Positions 30,411 through 39,895 of a stretch of 56,252 nucleotides of DNA are shown piece after piece; the first letter of the stretch is position 1, and each line of letters begins with the position of its first letter. The notes beneath the pieces were generated by a model, which saw nothing but the letters and a program-made list of their open reading frames with translations, made no database searches and was not told where the DNA came from. Where the stretch lies: positions 1 to 56,252 of the forward strand of contig JAXDRV010000059.1 of the NCBI GenBank assembly GCA_034090805.1. The letters are read 5' to 3'. This DNA is from Ornithomonoglobus_A sp034090805 (GTDB lineage: Bacteria; Bacillota; Clostridia; UBA1381). The position numbers were made by a program, and so were the translations under genes.

Positions 30411-32147
30411 TTATAGTATCTCCGGCTTTTCCGCTCCGGCAGTTGTCCTTGTCACCTCGATATCTTTAAATACCGCCTCAAAGCTTGTTTTTTCTCCGCA
30501 TAACTCCAAATCAATCGTATACACTGTTTTACTTTGATTATGACCGTCGGTAAAGCTTATTTTTTCGGAGGTGAATTTTACGCTTTCGGTATCGTACATC
30601 ATACGCACACCGCCGATAATAAGCCCGCCGTTACACTGCACAGGCTCAATTGCCGCAACAAAATGCTCGGTTATGCTCTCAGGCTTTTCGGCAAAGCATA
30701 TCGTGTCGGTCATTTTTATCGTATCACCGCTAAATTCAAACCGCCTTGTCAGCTCCGAAATATTTTTATCGTCATATGCGTGATTAAAATCTATAACAAG
30801 CTCTTCGTCCGATGCATGAGTTATCCTGCCGAAATACTCGCCGCCGCCTCGCTGAACCTTTCCGCCGATAATCGGCACGCTGTGAGCGTGTGCCGAGGGC
30901 GCAAAATAGTCATAGCGTCCTTCGCCGAAATATTCCGCCGTATACTCGCCTCGCCCCGGGTCGGTGATTATGCTTTCGCCGTATGCGTTTATCAAAAATC
31001 CGCCTATGTCGTTGTGGTTATGCGATTCTCCGTTCGTTCCCGCCTTTGCCGCAAAATCGTATGTATCCGTTTTTTTGACGTACCATGCCGCATCCTTAAA
31101 ATATACGTATCCGTTTTGTACCTCTCCCGCCGTAACGCACGGATTTCTCCATGCAAAATCACGTATAAGATGCGCAAAACGGTAACAGGCATCATCATTA
31201 AAGCCGACTGCGTTCTCGTCATCGGGAACGATAACTCCCTCAAATCGCCCCGCAAGAAAATGCGAAAGTCCGCTGCGGTGCAGAAATTTATCGGAGCAGT
31301 CCGAAAAGCTTACGGTTTTGTTATTTTTAAGCATTACCCTCTGCTGAAAAAGCGCTATTTTCTCTATTTTACCATTATCAAAAAGATCTGTCAAGCTATA
31401 TTGAAATAAAAGCCGGGCAAAATATACAAAATATCCAAAGCCGTATATCCAGTAGTTAATTCCCTCAACACACGCACCGTCCTCGCCGAAGCCGTTAAGA
31501 TAGCAGGACATTGTTTCAAGCAGTCTCGGCATAACGCTTTTTATCTCGTCCTCATCTGCAAGGTACAAAAATGCGCCGCCCACACTTCCCGCACAGACCG
31601 CCGCCCAGTTGTTTTCGAGTGCGTCCCACGTGTTCTCTTTTCCGCTGAGATACGGCTCAATAACTCTTTTCCTTACCTCATAATTTATCCTTTTTATAAT
31701 CACGGGGTCAAGCCTATCCCCCAAAATATCCGATATTTCCGCAAGAGTAAATGCCGTTTCCGCCGCAAACAAATCTATCATTTTTTTGCAGTCGTCAATA
31801 TCCGTTCCGCTCGGAATATGCGCCGGCAGCGCCCACGTAAATTCGTCCGTCACCGCCCATATCGCATTTTGCAGAGCCTCAATATATTTCCCGTTATCCT
31901 CGTACACCGCCGCAAGCACCGCAAAGGCATTCAACCTTTTCCTGTGCAGAAAATATTCGTACTCATATTCCTTTCTGCTGCCCGTGACGTAAAAAGTCAT
32001 AAAATCGCCGAAGGTGAGCGAACGTATCGGCTGCGACTCAAGCTGCTCTGCCGTTTCTTTTATCAGCTCAAGCTGCTTTTTTAAAAATGCGTCGTTTTTA
32101 ATGTTTCTTTCTATGTTTTTCCGTTCCGAAAATAATTGTACTCTCAT
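30411..32147 (-). CDS. Heparinase II/III family protein
   Basis: A 578-residue protein with a helical toroid N-terminal half, ending with EGINYWIYGFGYFVYFARLL, and a C-terminal beta-sandwich with GTNGESHNHNDIGGFLINAY followed by GESIITDPGRGEYT. The His and Asn of SHNHND are the metal-binding or catalytic site of the heparinase II/III (PL12/PL21-like) fold. Tyr candidates lie in the helical part. No signal peptide is found, so it should act on imported uronate-containing oligosaccharides. ATG 32147 is the best start: the longer frame to 32267 runs into a family B element. AAAGGA lies about 15 bases upstream, unusually far. Confidence 0.83.
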   Translation of the reverse strand: MRVQLFSERKNIERNIKNDAFLKKQLELIKETAEQLESQPIRSLTFGDFMTFYVTGSRKEYEYEYFLHRKRLNAFAVLAAVYEDNGKYIEALQNAIWAVTDEFTWALPAHIPSGTDIDDCKKMIDLFAAETAFTLAEISDILGDRLDPVIIKRINYEVRKRVIEPYLSGKENTWDALENNWAAVCAGSVGGAFLYLADEDEIKSVMPRLLETMSCYLNGFGEDGACVEGINYWIYGFGYFVYFARLLFQYSLTDLFDNGKIEKIALFQQRVMLKNNKTVSFSDCSDKFLHRSGLSHFLAGRFEGVIVPDDENAVGFNDDACYRFAHLIRDFAWRNPCVTAGEVQNGYVYFKDAAWYVKKTDTYDFAAKAGTNGESHNHNDIGGFLINAYGESIITDPGRGEYTAEYFGEGRYDYFAPSAHAHSVPIIGGKVQRGGGEYFGRITHASDEELVIDFNHAYDDKNISELTRRFEFSGDTIKMTDTICFAEKPESITEHFVAAIEPVQCNGGLIIGGVRMMYDTESVKFTSEKISFTDGHNQSKTVYTIDLELCGEKTSFEAVFKDIEVTRTTAGAEKPEIL

Positions 32148-32171
32148 GACTGTGAGTGCTGTTCCTTTCAT

Positions 32172-32400
32172 AAAATTTATTAATTTATATGTGCTTGTGA
32201 TATTGGGTTTATTCCTAAGCTTTGGCTCAAACACCCTACACCTTGCCGGGACCTCGCCAAAACTCAATCATAAACACATTAACTCGGAAGATTTGAAAGT
32301 GTTTTTGAGTTTGTTCAGACAAGTTGCCGAACGAAGTGAGGGATGTCTGAGTCTGAATGAAATCAAAAACACTGTCAAATCAGAACACAAATCCCCAAGC
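32172..32400 (-). repeat. Family B element between the SGNH and heparinase genes
   Basis: It contains the core AAGTGTTTTTGAGTTTGTTC (near 32297) and its inverse AAATCAAAAACACTGTCAAA. The side arm CTAAGCTTTGGCTCAAACAC is related to the inverse of the one at 19917-19973. The standard outer ends are not clear, so the borders and any direct repeats cannot be set. It fills the 252-base gap within the operon. Confidence 0.6.
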
Positions 32401-33050
32401 TATTTCCCAAGAACATATTCAAGCCATGTCCTTGCCATCAGCTCATGACCTGCGTTTGTGGCATGAATACAGTCTATCGACCAATGTTCGGGCGGGGCGA
32501 TTTTCTGCGCTTCCTCGAATTTTTCCGCAAACGGCACAAATACCGCCTTGTATTTTTCGGCAAGCTCTCTTACCGCCGCCTTGCGCTCTGTAAGCTGATC
32601 GTTCCATATATCCCAGTTTTCGACTATGTCCTTCCCCGACTCCGGCGTGTTGTTTTCTATTTTAAACAAAAACGGCTCGCACAGTACAAGCTTTAATTCA
32701 GGCTTTTTTTCAAGCACCTCGTTTATCATCAGCTCGTATATCATCTTGAATTTTTTTGTATCGGCTCCCTGGTTCATTCTTATTCCGAAGCCTATGTCGT
32801 TTACTCCGCTCAGTATACTTAAAATATTACAGTCAACGTTTATTGCGTCCTCTATCCATCGGCTGTAGGTGTCGGCTATTCTGCTGCCGTTTATGGCTCT
32901 GTTATATACCGCTGTGCCGGGATAATCGCACATCAGCCTTGACGCTATGAGGTTTACATAGCCGTAGCCGTATAACGCAACGGGATTTTTCCCGCTTCTG
33001 TCCCGTCCGCAGTCGGTGAGTGAATCACCTTGAAATAGTATTTTCAGCAT
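32400..33050 (-). CDS. SGNH/GDSL-type esterase, second copy
   Basis: A 216-residue protein without a signal peptide. LKILFQGDSLTDCGRD holds the Ser, YNRAINGSRIADTYSRW the Gly block, SILSGVNDIGFGI the Asn, and SIDCIHATNAGHELMARTWL the Asp/His pair. It resembles sugar acetylesterases and is only distantly like the SGNH protein at 23686. Its start overlaps the end of the GH28-like gene by seven bases, with AAAGGAG ten bases upstream, so the two are coupled and likely act on the same oligosaccharides. Confidence 0.86.
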   Translation of the reverse strand: MLKILFQGDSLTDCGRDRSGKNPVALYGYGYVNLIASRLMCDYPGTAVYNRAINGSRIADTYSRWIEDAINVDCNILSILSGVNDIGFGIRMNQGADTKKFKMIYELMINEVLEKKPELKLVLCEPFLFKIENNTPESGKDIVENWDIWNDQLTERKAAVRELAEKYKAVFVPFAEKFEEAQKIAPPEHWSIDCIHATNAGHELMARTWLEYVLGK

Positions 33051-35155
33051 TGTTTATTATCTCCTTTTTTGATTTTGATTTTTCCGAACATATGCGCCGT
33101 TTTTTCGGGCATTGTTGACCTGAACAGCGTGTACGGGTATCTCAGATTTGCAGTGCTGTCCGTATGCGCCGCTATCTCAAGCCAAAGCTCCTCCGCTTTG
33201 CTGTCTATTCCGATTTTGTTAAACGCAAGCTCCGCCGTTTCGCCGCCACAAAGGCTTATTTCCGTTTTCACTATCTCCTTTACCCGCGGCTCGTTTTTAA
33301 ACACATACGTTATCTCAAGAGGGCATCTTAGCTGCGGTGCCGCCGCATATCCCTCTCCCTTTCTCACAACGGCGCACACCTCGCCGAAATCCGTTTCCTC
33401 CGCAGAAAACACAACCTCTCCGTCAAACGGCTCGGACGGCATTGCGGTGTAAACCGTAAAATCTGTTTTTTCCTGTGATTCATTTTTAATAAGCAGCTTA
33501 TCATCCTCCGCCGAAATCCTCACAGCTGCGTCTTCAATGCCGTAGTAATTCACAAACCGATACACAGGACACTCGCTTATATCCTCACATATCTCTGCGC
33601 TGACCTCGGCATATACCCATGTGTTTTCAAGCTGATGCTTTTCGTCCTTAAGATAAACAACATACCTCCCCGGCTGAACGTCTGCGCAAAAAGCATACTC
33701 GGCTCTTTCTCCGGGCTTTAAGTCATAATCAAGGCTCTTTTCCGCTGCGGCATTCTTAGGCGATACCGCAAGCTGCGCCGTACCCGCAAGACGCACCTGC
33801 GTGTTGTTTTCCAAAATAACACGTCCGCTTATATTTCCGTCAAGCTCCATTCTGCATGACAGCACAGCCGCCTCCGTTTCCTCGTCCGACTCCACCGTAA
33901 CTCCGCTCACGTAATCGTACACATCAAGTCCCAGCTCTCGTGCCGTTTTGACGGCTCTGCCTTTGATCGATATATTTTTAAAGCTTACGTTTTTTACATC
34001 ATGCTCTTTACTGAAACCCTCTATCCTCGAATTTGACAGCAGCACACCGCCGTCATCTGCGCCTATGTATTTCACGTTTGAAAAGGTTATGTCGTGTATG
34101 CTGCCCATATCGTTATCCCTACTCCAGACAGAATCGGCAATTCGTATGTCAAACAGCTGCGCCCCCGGTGCGTCCTCTATGCGGATATTGTCAAACACGA
34201 TGTCCGACACCTCCGCATGGTCGCCATGATGTATTCCCATAACGGGGTAGCCTGTGCTTGAGTGAATTATATCTATGTTTTCAAATCTGATATTTTTCAC
34301 CCTGTCGGCTCTTAATTCCACTCCCACCTCAATGGGTCTTGCAAAATCATTCCACAGCACAGAATCCTTAAACAAAATATTTTCGGAATTTCCCGTCCCC
34401 AATGACTTAACCACAAACGAATCGTCCCATACTCGTGTGAAAATATCCGAAACGGTCACGTTCCTCGATCCGCACACGTCTATGCCGTCGGAGTTTCCCC
34501 GGCAGCCGAATATTTTTATATTTTCTGCCGTAACATTGTCACAGCCGTTCAGTCTTATGCTCCAGTCGTTGCTGTCATCAACGATTATATCACGGATAAC
34601 AACATTTTTGCAGTTGAAAAGATCAATGCTCCTTGCAAAGTTTTTCCTCATCTCATACGTATACCTCTCCATGCAGATGCGTCCCGTTCCGCATATGGTG
34701 AGGTTTGAGCAGTTTTCGGCATATATATTTCCGTAAAGCGTCGCTCCGTCCTCAAGGTATATCGTTGTGTTGTCCTTATCAACGGTAATCGTTCCCGTAT
34801 GCTCCGCACCCTTGTTTATTACCATGCTGTTTTCGTCAAGCTGCGGTTTTACGGTTTTATGCGAAAATATCATCAGATTGTTTTTTGAGCTGCCGTTTAT
34901 CTCAAGCGATATTTTTACGGGACAGTCAAGGTAAATATGCACCTCTCCGTCCTTTAATTCATAATGTATCTTTGCGCTCAGCGGTCTTATCACCGCCGAT
35001 TTTATTTCCTCTCCGGAACGTACGGTTATCTCCTTTTCCCCGTCCGCTTCAAGCAGCACGTATTCCATCGTGCTTTCGGAATTATACGGTGCGGGGAAAA
35101 TTTTGCAGCTGCGTGTTTTTACCGCCGCTCCGTTTACGGATACGCTGTAATTCAT
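33044..35155 (-). CDS. GH28-like beta-helix glycoside hydrolase with C-terminal extension
   Basis: A 703-residue protein. Residues 105-420 form repeated beta-helix coils (GNSDGIDVCGSRNVTVSDIF, TRVWDDSFVVKS, SENILFKDSVLWNDFARPIE). In polygalacturonases the catalytic NTD and DD Asp residues occupy the positions of NSD and WDD here. The usual GHG and RIK motifs are not evident, so the specificity has probably changed; GH28, GH49 or a related beta-helix family are options. Residues 430-703 are beta-rich and unassigned. There is no signal peptide, so it should act in the cytoplasm. GGAG lies seven bases before the ATG. Confidence 0.75.
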   Translation of the reverse strand: MNYSVSVNGAAVKTRSCKIFPAPYNSESTMEYVLLEADGEKEITVRSGEEIKSAVIRPLSAKIHYELKDGEVHIYLDCPVKISLEINGSSKNNLMIFSHKTVKPQLDENSMVINKGAEHTGTITVDKDNTTIYLEDGATLYGNIYAENCSNLTICGTGRICMERYTYEMRKNFARSIDLFNCKNVVIRDIIVDDSNDWSIRLNGCDNVTAENIKIFGCRGNSDGIDVCGSRNVTVSDIFTRVWDDSFVVKSLGTGNSENILFKDSVLWNDFARPIEVGVELRADRVKNIRFENIDIIHSSTGYPVMGIHHGDHAEVSDIVFDNIRIEDAPGAQLFDIRIADSVWSRDNDMGSIHDITFSNVKYIGADDGGVLLSNSRIEGFSKEHDVKNVSFKNISIKGRAVKTARELGLDVYDYVSGVTVESDEETEAAVLSCRMELDGNISGRVILENNTQVRLAGTAQLAVSPKNAAAEKSLDYDLKPGERAEYAFCADVQPGRYVVYLKDEKHQLENTWVYAEVSAEICEDISECPVYRFVNYYGIEDAAVRISAEDDKLLIKNESQEKTDFTVYTAMPSEPFDGEVVFSAEETDFGEVCAVVRKGEGYAAAPQLRCPLEITYVFKNEPRVKEIVKTEISLCGGETAELAFNKIGIDSKAEELWLEIAAHTDSTANLRYPYTLFRSTMPEKTAHMFGKIKIKKGDNKQC

Positions 35156-35172
35156 ATTTATTCTCCATTCTG

Positions 35173-35366
35173 TTATTTTAATGTTCGGCGATTGTAAAAC
35201 TCGAGATTTTATCCGAATTTGAGATGATAGTAACTTTTTTATAGGATTTGAGAGTGTTTTTGAGTTTGTTCGGACAAGTTACCGCAAGGGATGTTTGAGT
35301 ACGAATAAATTCAAAAACACCCTCAAATCCCAAACCGACATTTTACAATTACATATTATTTTAATG
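35173..35366 (-). repeat. Family B MITE-like element with 11-13-bp direct repeats
   Basis: Ends TCGGCGATTGTAAAAC and, inverted, TGTAATTGTAAAATGTCGG. The core TAGGATTTGAGAGTGTTTTT pairs with the inverse of AAAAACACCCTCAAATCC. TTATTTTAATG flanks both sides exactly (35173-35183, 35356-35366). It sits between the operon terminator and the ribosome site of the GH28-like gene and fills the gap together with the terminator. A weak TTACTA-16-TAAAAT pair inside it might drive the downstream genes. Confidence 0.78.
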
Positions 35367-35368
35367 CT

Positions 35369-35397
35369 AAAAAGAGGGGCAAAGGCCCCTCTTTTTG
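35369..35397 (-). terminator. Terminator inside the PUL
   Basis: AAAAAGAGGGGC and GCCCCTCTTTTT form a 12-bp stem with a 5-base loop. It lies about 10 bases after the stop of the SLH beta-helix gene and separates the surface and transport genes from the cytoplasmic enzyme genes. Confidence 0.88.
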
Positions 35398-35405
35398 TAT
35401 CCCTG

Positions 35406-38276
35406 TTATTTTACGGGACCTACCGCTGCATTATTTCCCATTTTGCTCATATCGACATTTTGGAAACCCGGGATTTTTTTGAATACCTCGCTGTCGGATT
35501 TCAGCGAGTAATCTCCGTTTGCATAATCCTTGAATCCGGGATCGGCTGTTGTTACAAAGTTGTTTGTTCCCTTTATCAGTTCGGGAGCACCTCTTGTACT
35601 CTGCGGATTAACCGTTCCGTTCGTCTGGCTGAGCTTGAATTTCAGGTTGACAACCACGTTTTCGTCAAATACATTCGTTGCAACCGACTTGTAATACTCG
35701 TTTTTGAAGTTCGCAAGTTCAGGATACTTTTCCGCAAATACCGGGTTCGCCGCATATTTTTCGGCAAGCTCCACTCTTTCCTTTTCCTCCTGCTTTGTCA
35801 TATCCCACGTTGCTCCGGCAGAATACGTGTTCCAGCCGAGGAAAGTCGCACTGCAGTCTATAAACAGATTGCCCTTAAGCGTGTTGCGATTGCCCTGCGC
35901 CGTAACGCCTATAACGTTATTTGCGCCGTCACTGCCTATATTTGCGAATACGTTGTTGTAAATCTGCAAAGCGTGTCCGTAGTTATCGGTTCTTATTCCC
36001 GAAACGTTAAGCTGCTTTGTGTACTCGCCCACAGGGAAAATTCCTATGTTATAGATATAGTTGTTTCTTATAACACTTCCTCGCCACTGCGGCATATACT
36101 CGTTTCTCGTATAAATTGCGTCCATATCAAGACATTCCTTTACGGCGTCGTGAATCTTGTTGTATTCTATAATATGGTCGTTGCCGTGGTAGTTGAAGAT
36201 ACAGTGTGGTGCGTCGTATATATCGTTATACGCCACATGAATACCCACTCCGTGCATTGCGATAGCCGGAACATACGCTTTCTGCAAATATCCCACTCTG
36301 TGGATATTGTTGTTTATTATCGTGTTCCCGCTCGGAGTAAGCGTTTCCAAATCTCCGCCTCTCAGATACAGAGCCGTTCCGCCCGTGTTCTTGATATGGT
36401 TATTCTCCAAATGCACGTCCGTACCGTTTATCACGATTGCGCCCGAACCGAAATTGAAGATATTACAGTTCTTGACGTCAATATGATTTACACCTGCGCC
36501 GTTATCGACAAATCCGTCCCAAACGTGACCGGGGAAGGTCTGTGCGTCCGTATATTTATCAATGTTATCGATATATACCGATGAACCCGATCCCTTTGTG
36601 AAGTTCGCTCCGTTAAGGTCTGCGCCTCTCGATACCATCCAGTCCTTAAAGCTCGGTATGCTGTAGCCTGCGCTTGTACCCAGAACGGCATAGCCTCTGC
36701 CGCCCTTCATCGTGATATTGCTTACCGACACATACTCTGCGCCGTTGAAGTTGAATATCGGTGTTTTCAGCATCGAAAGACCTACGTCATAATTTCCGCT
36801 TGAGAAATCGGACGGTGCGTAATAATACAGCACTCCCTTTTCTCTGTCGATATAATACTCGCCCTCAGAGTCAAGCTCCTCAAGCAGATTTTGAGCAAAG
36901 AACCAGCCGTTGGTGTAGTAGGTGTTGATACGTCCCTCTTTTATCGTAAGCAGCTTTTTGGACGGGTCTATCTTCTCAACAGGGTACGTGTTGTTCTCGT
37001 AGTTAATGGAGATTGTACCGGTGATATATACGTCCTTTGCGTCCTTCCATTTTGAAATTCTTTCGTTCGTGTATCTGAAACCAAAGCTTTCCGCATCAAC
37101 ATCGTCCTTGGGTACGGAAATCGTTCCCTCGTTCGGATAACGTGCAAGCGTCTGATTTTCATCGTTTACGATAAGCTCCGCCTGTGCATAGCGTCCCTTG
37201 TTGAAATAGTGGTAGCCTCGTGTGCTTAGCTCTCCGTAGTCGGTGATGCCGTACTCCTTAAGATTTACCATAAGCACCTTATCCGCCGCCTTTTTGTCAA
37301 GCATTACGCTCTTTGCAGTGTCGTCGGCAGGCTTAAACCACGATTTTTCGATAGGCTTCTGACCCGAAATCGTTACCTCCTCACCCGGATATGCGGTGTA
37401 GGTGATAACGCTGCCCTCCTTACCGGAATCCTCCTCGGTAAAGGTCATGCCCTCGTCAATGTAATACGTTCCGCCTCTTAAGTATACGGTAACTCCTCCG
37501 TCCGGCAGCGAACCCGTCGACTTCATCGTACGTATAGTATCCTTTGCCTTTTGTACAGTTGCAAACGGCTTGCTCTCGCTTCCGTCATTTGAGTCACTGC
37601 CGTTTACGGCAACGTATAATTTCGCCGCAGAGGCAACCTCTTTGCCGCCCTGATTTCCGGGTTCGGTCGAAGTCTGTATGCCGCCGTTGCGGTCTATAAG
37701 TCTTACGATCATGACTCCCGCCTCGGCTCTTGTGATATATCTGTTCGGCTCAAATCGGTTTTCGTGGTCGCCGTTTACTATCTTTTTGTCATAAGCAACA
37801 ACCACATACGGCTTATACCGTTCGTCAATTTCCGCATAGTCGTAAATCTTTGCCTTTACGGCGTTTTCGTCCGCAACGTTCGTGTCTGAAAGAGCGTTTG
37901 CGGCGATTTTTGCGCTTTGGCTTCTCGTTAAGGTCACGTCATAATCACTGTATTCGTCCGATTCGATAAGTCCAAGCTCCACAGCCTTCTGAATATACGG
38001 CGCAGCCCAGTAGCCCTCGCCCTTTTCGGCTGTGCAGCCGAGTGCCTTTACCGTCATTGTGATAAACTCCGCAACGCTCACGCACGAATCCGGGCGAATC
38101 GTTCCGTCGCTGTAGCCGTTTATTATTCCGTAGCCGTTAAGGCGCATAAGTATGGATTTTGACCAATGGTTTGACAAATCCGAAAATTCCGGCTCTCTTG
38201 TCAATGCGGCATAGCCCGTTGACTGCAAGGCTATTGCAGTGCCGAGAAGTACCGCAGCAAGTTTGTTGAATTTCAT
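35406..38276 (-). CDS. SLH-anchored right-handed beta-helix protein (GH141-like), copy 1
   Basis: A 956-residue secreted protein. The signal peptide is about residues 1-25 (FNKLAAVLLGTAIALQSTGY). Three SLH repeats span residues 30-195 (FSDLSNHWSKSILMRLNGYG and others). A beta-helix module begins at LYVAVNGSDSNDGSESKPFA. It holds YTAYPGEEVTISGQKPIEKS, a QAELIVNDENQTLARYPNEG segment, and rung repeats from about 540 onward. The order resembles GH141, which includes fucosidases and xylanases, but PL-type beta-helix enzymes also share it. It is wall-bound and probably cuts or binds the polymer outside. It follows the SBP gene, and its own leader is MVIN-like. Confidence 0.78.
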   Translation of the reverse strand: MKFNKLAAVLLGTAIALQSTGYAALTREPEFSDLSNHWSKSILMRLNGYGIINGYSDGTIRPDSCVSVAEFITMTVKALGCTAEKGEGYWAAPYIQKAVELGLIESDEYSDYDVTLTRSQSAKIAANALSDTNVADENAVKAKIYDYAEIDERYKPYVVVAYDKKIVNGDHENRFEPNRYITRAEAGVMIVRLIDRNGGIQTSTEPGNQGGKEVASAAKLYVAVNGSDSNDGSESKPFATVQKAKDTIRTMKSTGSLPDGGVTVYLRGGTYYIDEGMTFTEEDSGKEGSVITYTAYPGEEVTISGQKPIEKSWFKPADDTAKSVMLDKKAADKVLMVNLKEYGITDYGELSTRGYHYFNKGRYAQAELIVNDENQTLARYPNEGTISVPKDDVDAESFGFRYTNERISKWKDAKDVYITGTISINYENNTYPVEKIDPSKKLLTIKEGRINTYYTNGWFFAQNLLEELDSEGEYYIDREKGVLYYYAPSDFSSGNYDVGLSMLKTPIFNFNGAEYVSVSNITMKGGRGYAVLGTSAGYSIPSFKDWMVSRGADLNGANFTKGSGSSVYIDNIDKYTDAQTFPGHVWDGFVDNGAGVNHIDVKNCNIFNFGSGAIVINGTDVHLENNHIKNTGGTALYLRGGDLETLTPSGNTIINNNIHRVGYLQKAYVPAIAMHGVGIHVAYNDIYDAPHCIFNYHGNDHIIEYNKIHDAVKECLDMDAIYTRNEYMPQWRGSVIRNNYIYNIGIFPVGEYTKQLNVSGIRTDNYGHALQIYNNVFANIGSDGANNVIGVTAQGNRNTLKGNLFIDCSATFLGWNTYSAGATWDMTKQEEKERVELAEKYAANPVFAEKYPELANFKNEYYKSVATNVFDENVVVNLKFKLSQTNGTVNPQSTRGAPELIKGTNNFVTTADPGFKDYANGDYSLKSDSEVFKKIPGFQNVDMSKMGNNAAVGPVK

Positions 38277-38314
38277 ATTTATAACCATTCCTTTCTTAAG
38301 TCAAAATCTTACTG

Positions 38315-39874
38315 CTATTCCGACTTATTCGCACGCCATTCATCTATCTGACGCTGTATTTCCTCAACTATCTTATCATCGCCCGCAGCAACAAGCTTTT
38401 CCTGAAATTCCTCGTAAAGCTTCATCGGATCTGCCGCCGCTCCCGAATTAAGGGAGGTTTTATATTCGCCGACAACCGCCGTAACCTGAGCAAGCTCTAT
38501 TTTGATGGGGTCTGTGTCAAGAGTAAAGCCCTGGAGCTTTGAGCTTGATGCGTCCTCGTTTACCTTTTTGATAAACTCGTTCTTATAAACCTCGCCCTTG
38601 TCCTCCATGTATATTTCATAGCCGTTGAAGGTGTTGCCGACTGCCCATCTGTACTGACCGTAGGGGCTTTCCGAGGTTGGCTGCGAGGTGTAGCCTATAG
38701 GCTGAATCTCGTTTTCGTTCACCTTTGTGTAATGCTCGCCCTCGATACCGTAAACAAGCAGATTATAAAGATCCTTGCCCTCTGCCGTGTTCATGAGTCC
38801 TATCAGCTTCATCGCACGCTCAGGGTGAGTCGAGTTCATTGATATTGCCGTATTTGACGCTGAAGCAGCATACGGGATATAGTGCTTGTTTTCAAACGGA
38901 ATCTTTACGTATGCCGTTGAGCCTGCCGCCTTTTTGCTGTCGATTTCCGACTGCGTGGGCATATATCCCTGACCGACAAGATAGTTGCCGCCGCCCTTTA
39001 CCTCGTAAACCTCATTGCCGACATTTTCTGCCGTAAGAATATCCTTTCTGATATATCCCTTATTGAACCAGTCCGCATAAACTTCAACAAAGGTCTTGTA
39101 TTCGGGAGTTCTGTAGAGGTTTATGGGCGTGTAATCATCGCCGGCCGCCTTTATTTTGTACGGATTGCTTATCCATTCATAACCCTTTTCAACATGGTCG
39201 GCAAAGCCGAATACACCCTTCTTTAAATCTCCGCCGTCCTTTACCATCTTTATGTATTCTTCGATTTTGTCCCACGATTCCTTATCCATCGTTTCCTTTG
39301 ACGCAAAGAAATTCGCAAGCTCCTCAACGTTTATCTTATCCTTATACTTTTCGTATATGTCAACCGGGAAATCGAGTGACGATACGTAGGATACCATCTG
39401 CTGCATACACGGAATACTGTACAGCTTTCCGTCCACACGCTGCTTATCCATTATCGCCTCAGGGATTTCCTCCTTAAGCTCCGGCGCATACTTGTCGATA
39501 AGCTCGTCAAGCTCCATGTATGAGCCTTTCTTTACCTCGCTCGCATACGGCAGCATCCAGCCGTGCCATACTATGTCGATATTTTCCTGAGATGCACTCG
39601 CAAGCTTCCACTTTTCCGCATAATCCGAGGACGCTATGCACTCAAACTCCACTGTCGTGTTGGGAAGATACTTTGCCAGCTCCTCATTGAATTTATCCCA
39701 CACCTTCTGCGAATCCTTCTGTTCGCCGGGCCCTACGAATATCCACTTGAGCGTTACCTGCTCGTTTTCGTCATCGCCCGTCCTTGCCTGCTCTGCGCCG
39801 CAGCCGCTCAGCAGCATTACCGCAGCCGACGCCGCAGCCAGCGCTCTTTTAAATAAGCCCTTGTTGAATTTCAT
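38315..39874 (-). CDS. Extracellular sugar-binding lipoprotein (LplA-like, DUF3502-type)
   Basis: A 519-residue lipoprotein. LLSGCGAEQ is a lipobox, so mature Cys is near residue 25. The rest is a family 1 solute-binding fold (LKWIFVGPGEQKDSQKVWDK, ENIDIVWHGWMLPYASEVKK, STHPERAMKLIGLMNTAEGK). The C-terminal part has the DUF3502-like QYRWAVGNTFNGYE segment. It would deliver oligosaccharides to the LplB/YtcP-type permeases at 53-55 kb, with which it shares the transcript direction although six genes lie between. AAAGGGG is five bases before the ATG. The ATPase is presumably a shared MsmX-like protein elsewhere. Confidence 0.9.
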   Translation of the reverse strand: MKFNKGLFKRALAAASAAVMLLSGCGAEQARTGDDENEQVTLKWIFVGPGEQKDSQKVWDKFNEELAKYLPNTTVEFECIASSDYAEKWKLASASQENIDIVWHGWMLPYASEVKKGSYMELDELIDKYAPELKEEIPEAIMDKQRVDGKLYSIPCMQQMVSYVSSLDFPVDIYEKYKDKINVEELANFFASKETMDKESWDKIEEYIKMVKDGGDLKKGVFGFADHVEKGYEWISNPYKIKAAGDDYTPINLYRTPEYKTFVEVYADWFNKGYIRKDILTAENVGNEVYEVKGGGNYLVGQGYMPTQSEIDSKKAAGSTAYVKIPFENKHYIPYAASASNTAISMNSTHPERAMKLIGLMNTAEGKDLYNLLVYGIEGEHYTKVNENEIQPIGYTSQPTSESPYGQYRWAVGNTFNGYEIYMEDKGEVYKNEFIKKVNEDASSSKLQGFTLDTDPIKIELAQVTAVVGEYKTSLNSGAAADPMKLYEEFQEKLVAAGDDKIVEEIQRQIDEWRANKSE

Positions 39875-39895
39875 TTTTTTATTCCCCTTTCATTA

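Noticed and set aside
30534..31409. Plus-strand ORF of 291 residues
   Set aside because: Antisense to the heparinase-like gene; no ribosome site, domain or motif.
32148..32267. 40-residue N-terminal extension of the heparinase II/III ORF
   Set aside because: It runs into the family B element, lacks a ribosome site, and is not heparinase-like; the ATG at 32147 is preferred.
35295..36584. Plus-strand ORF of 429 residues
   Set aside because: It is antisense to the SLH beta-helix gene and begins in a repeat element; the composition (rich in Val, Tyr, Cys, Ile) is that of a shadow frame.
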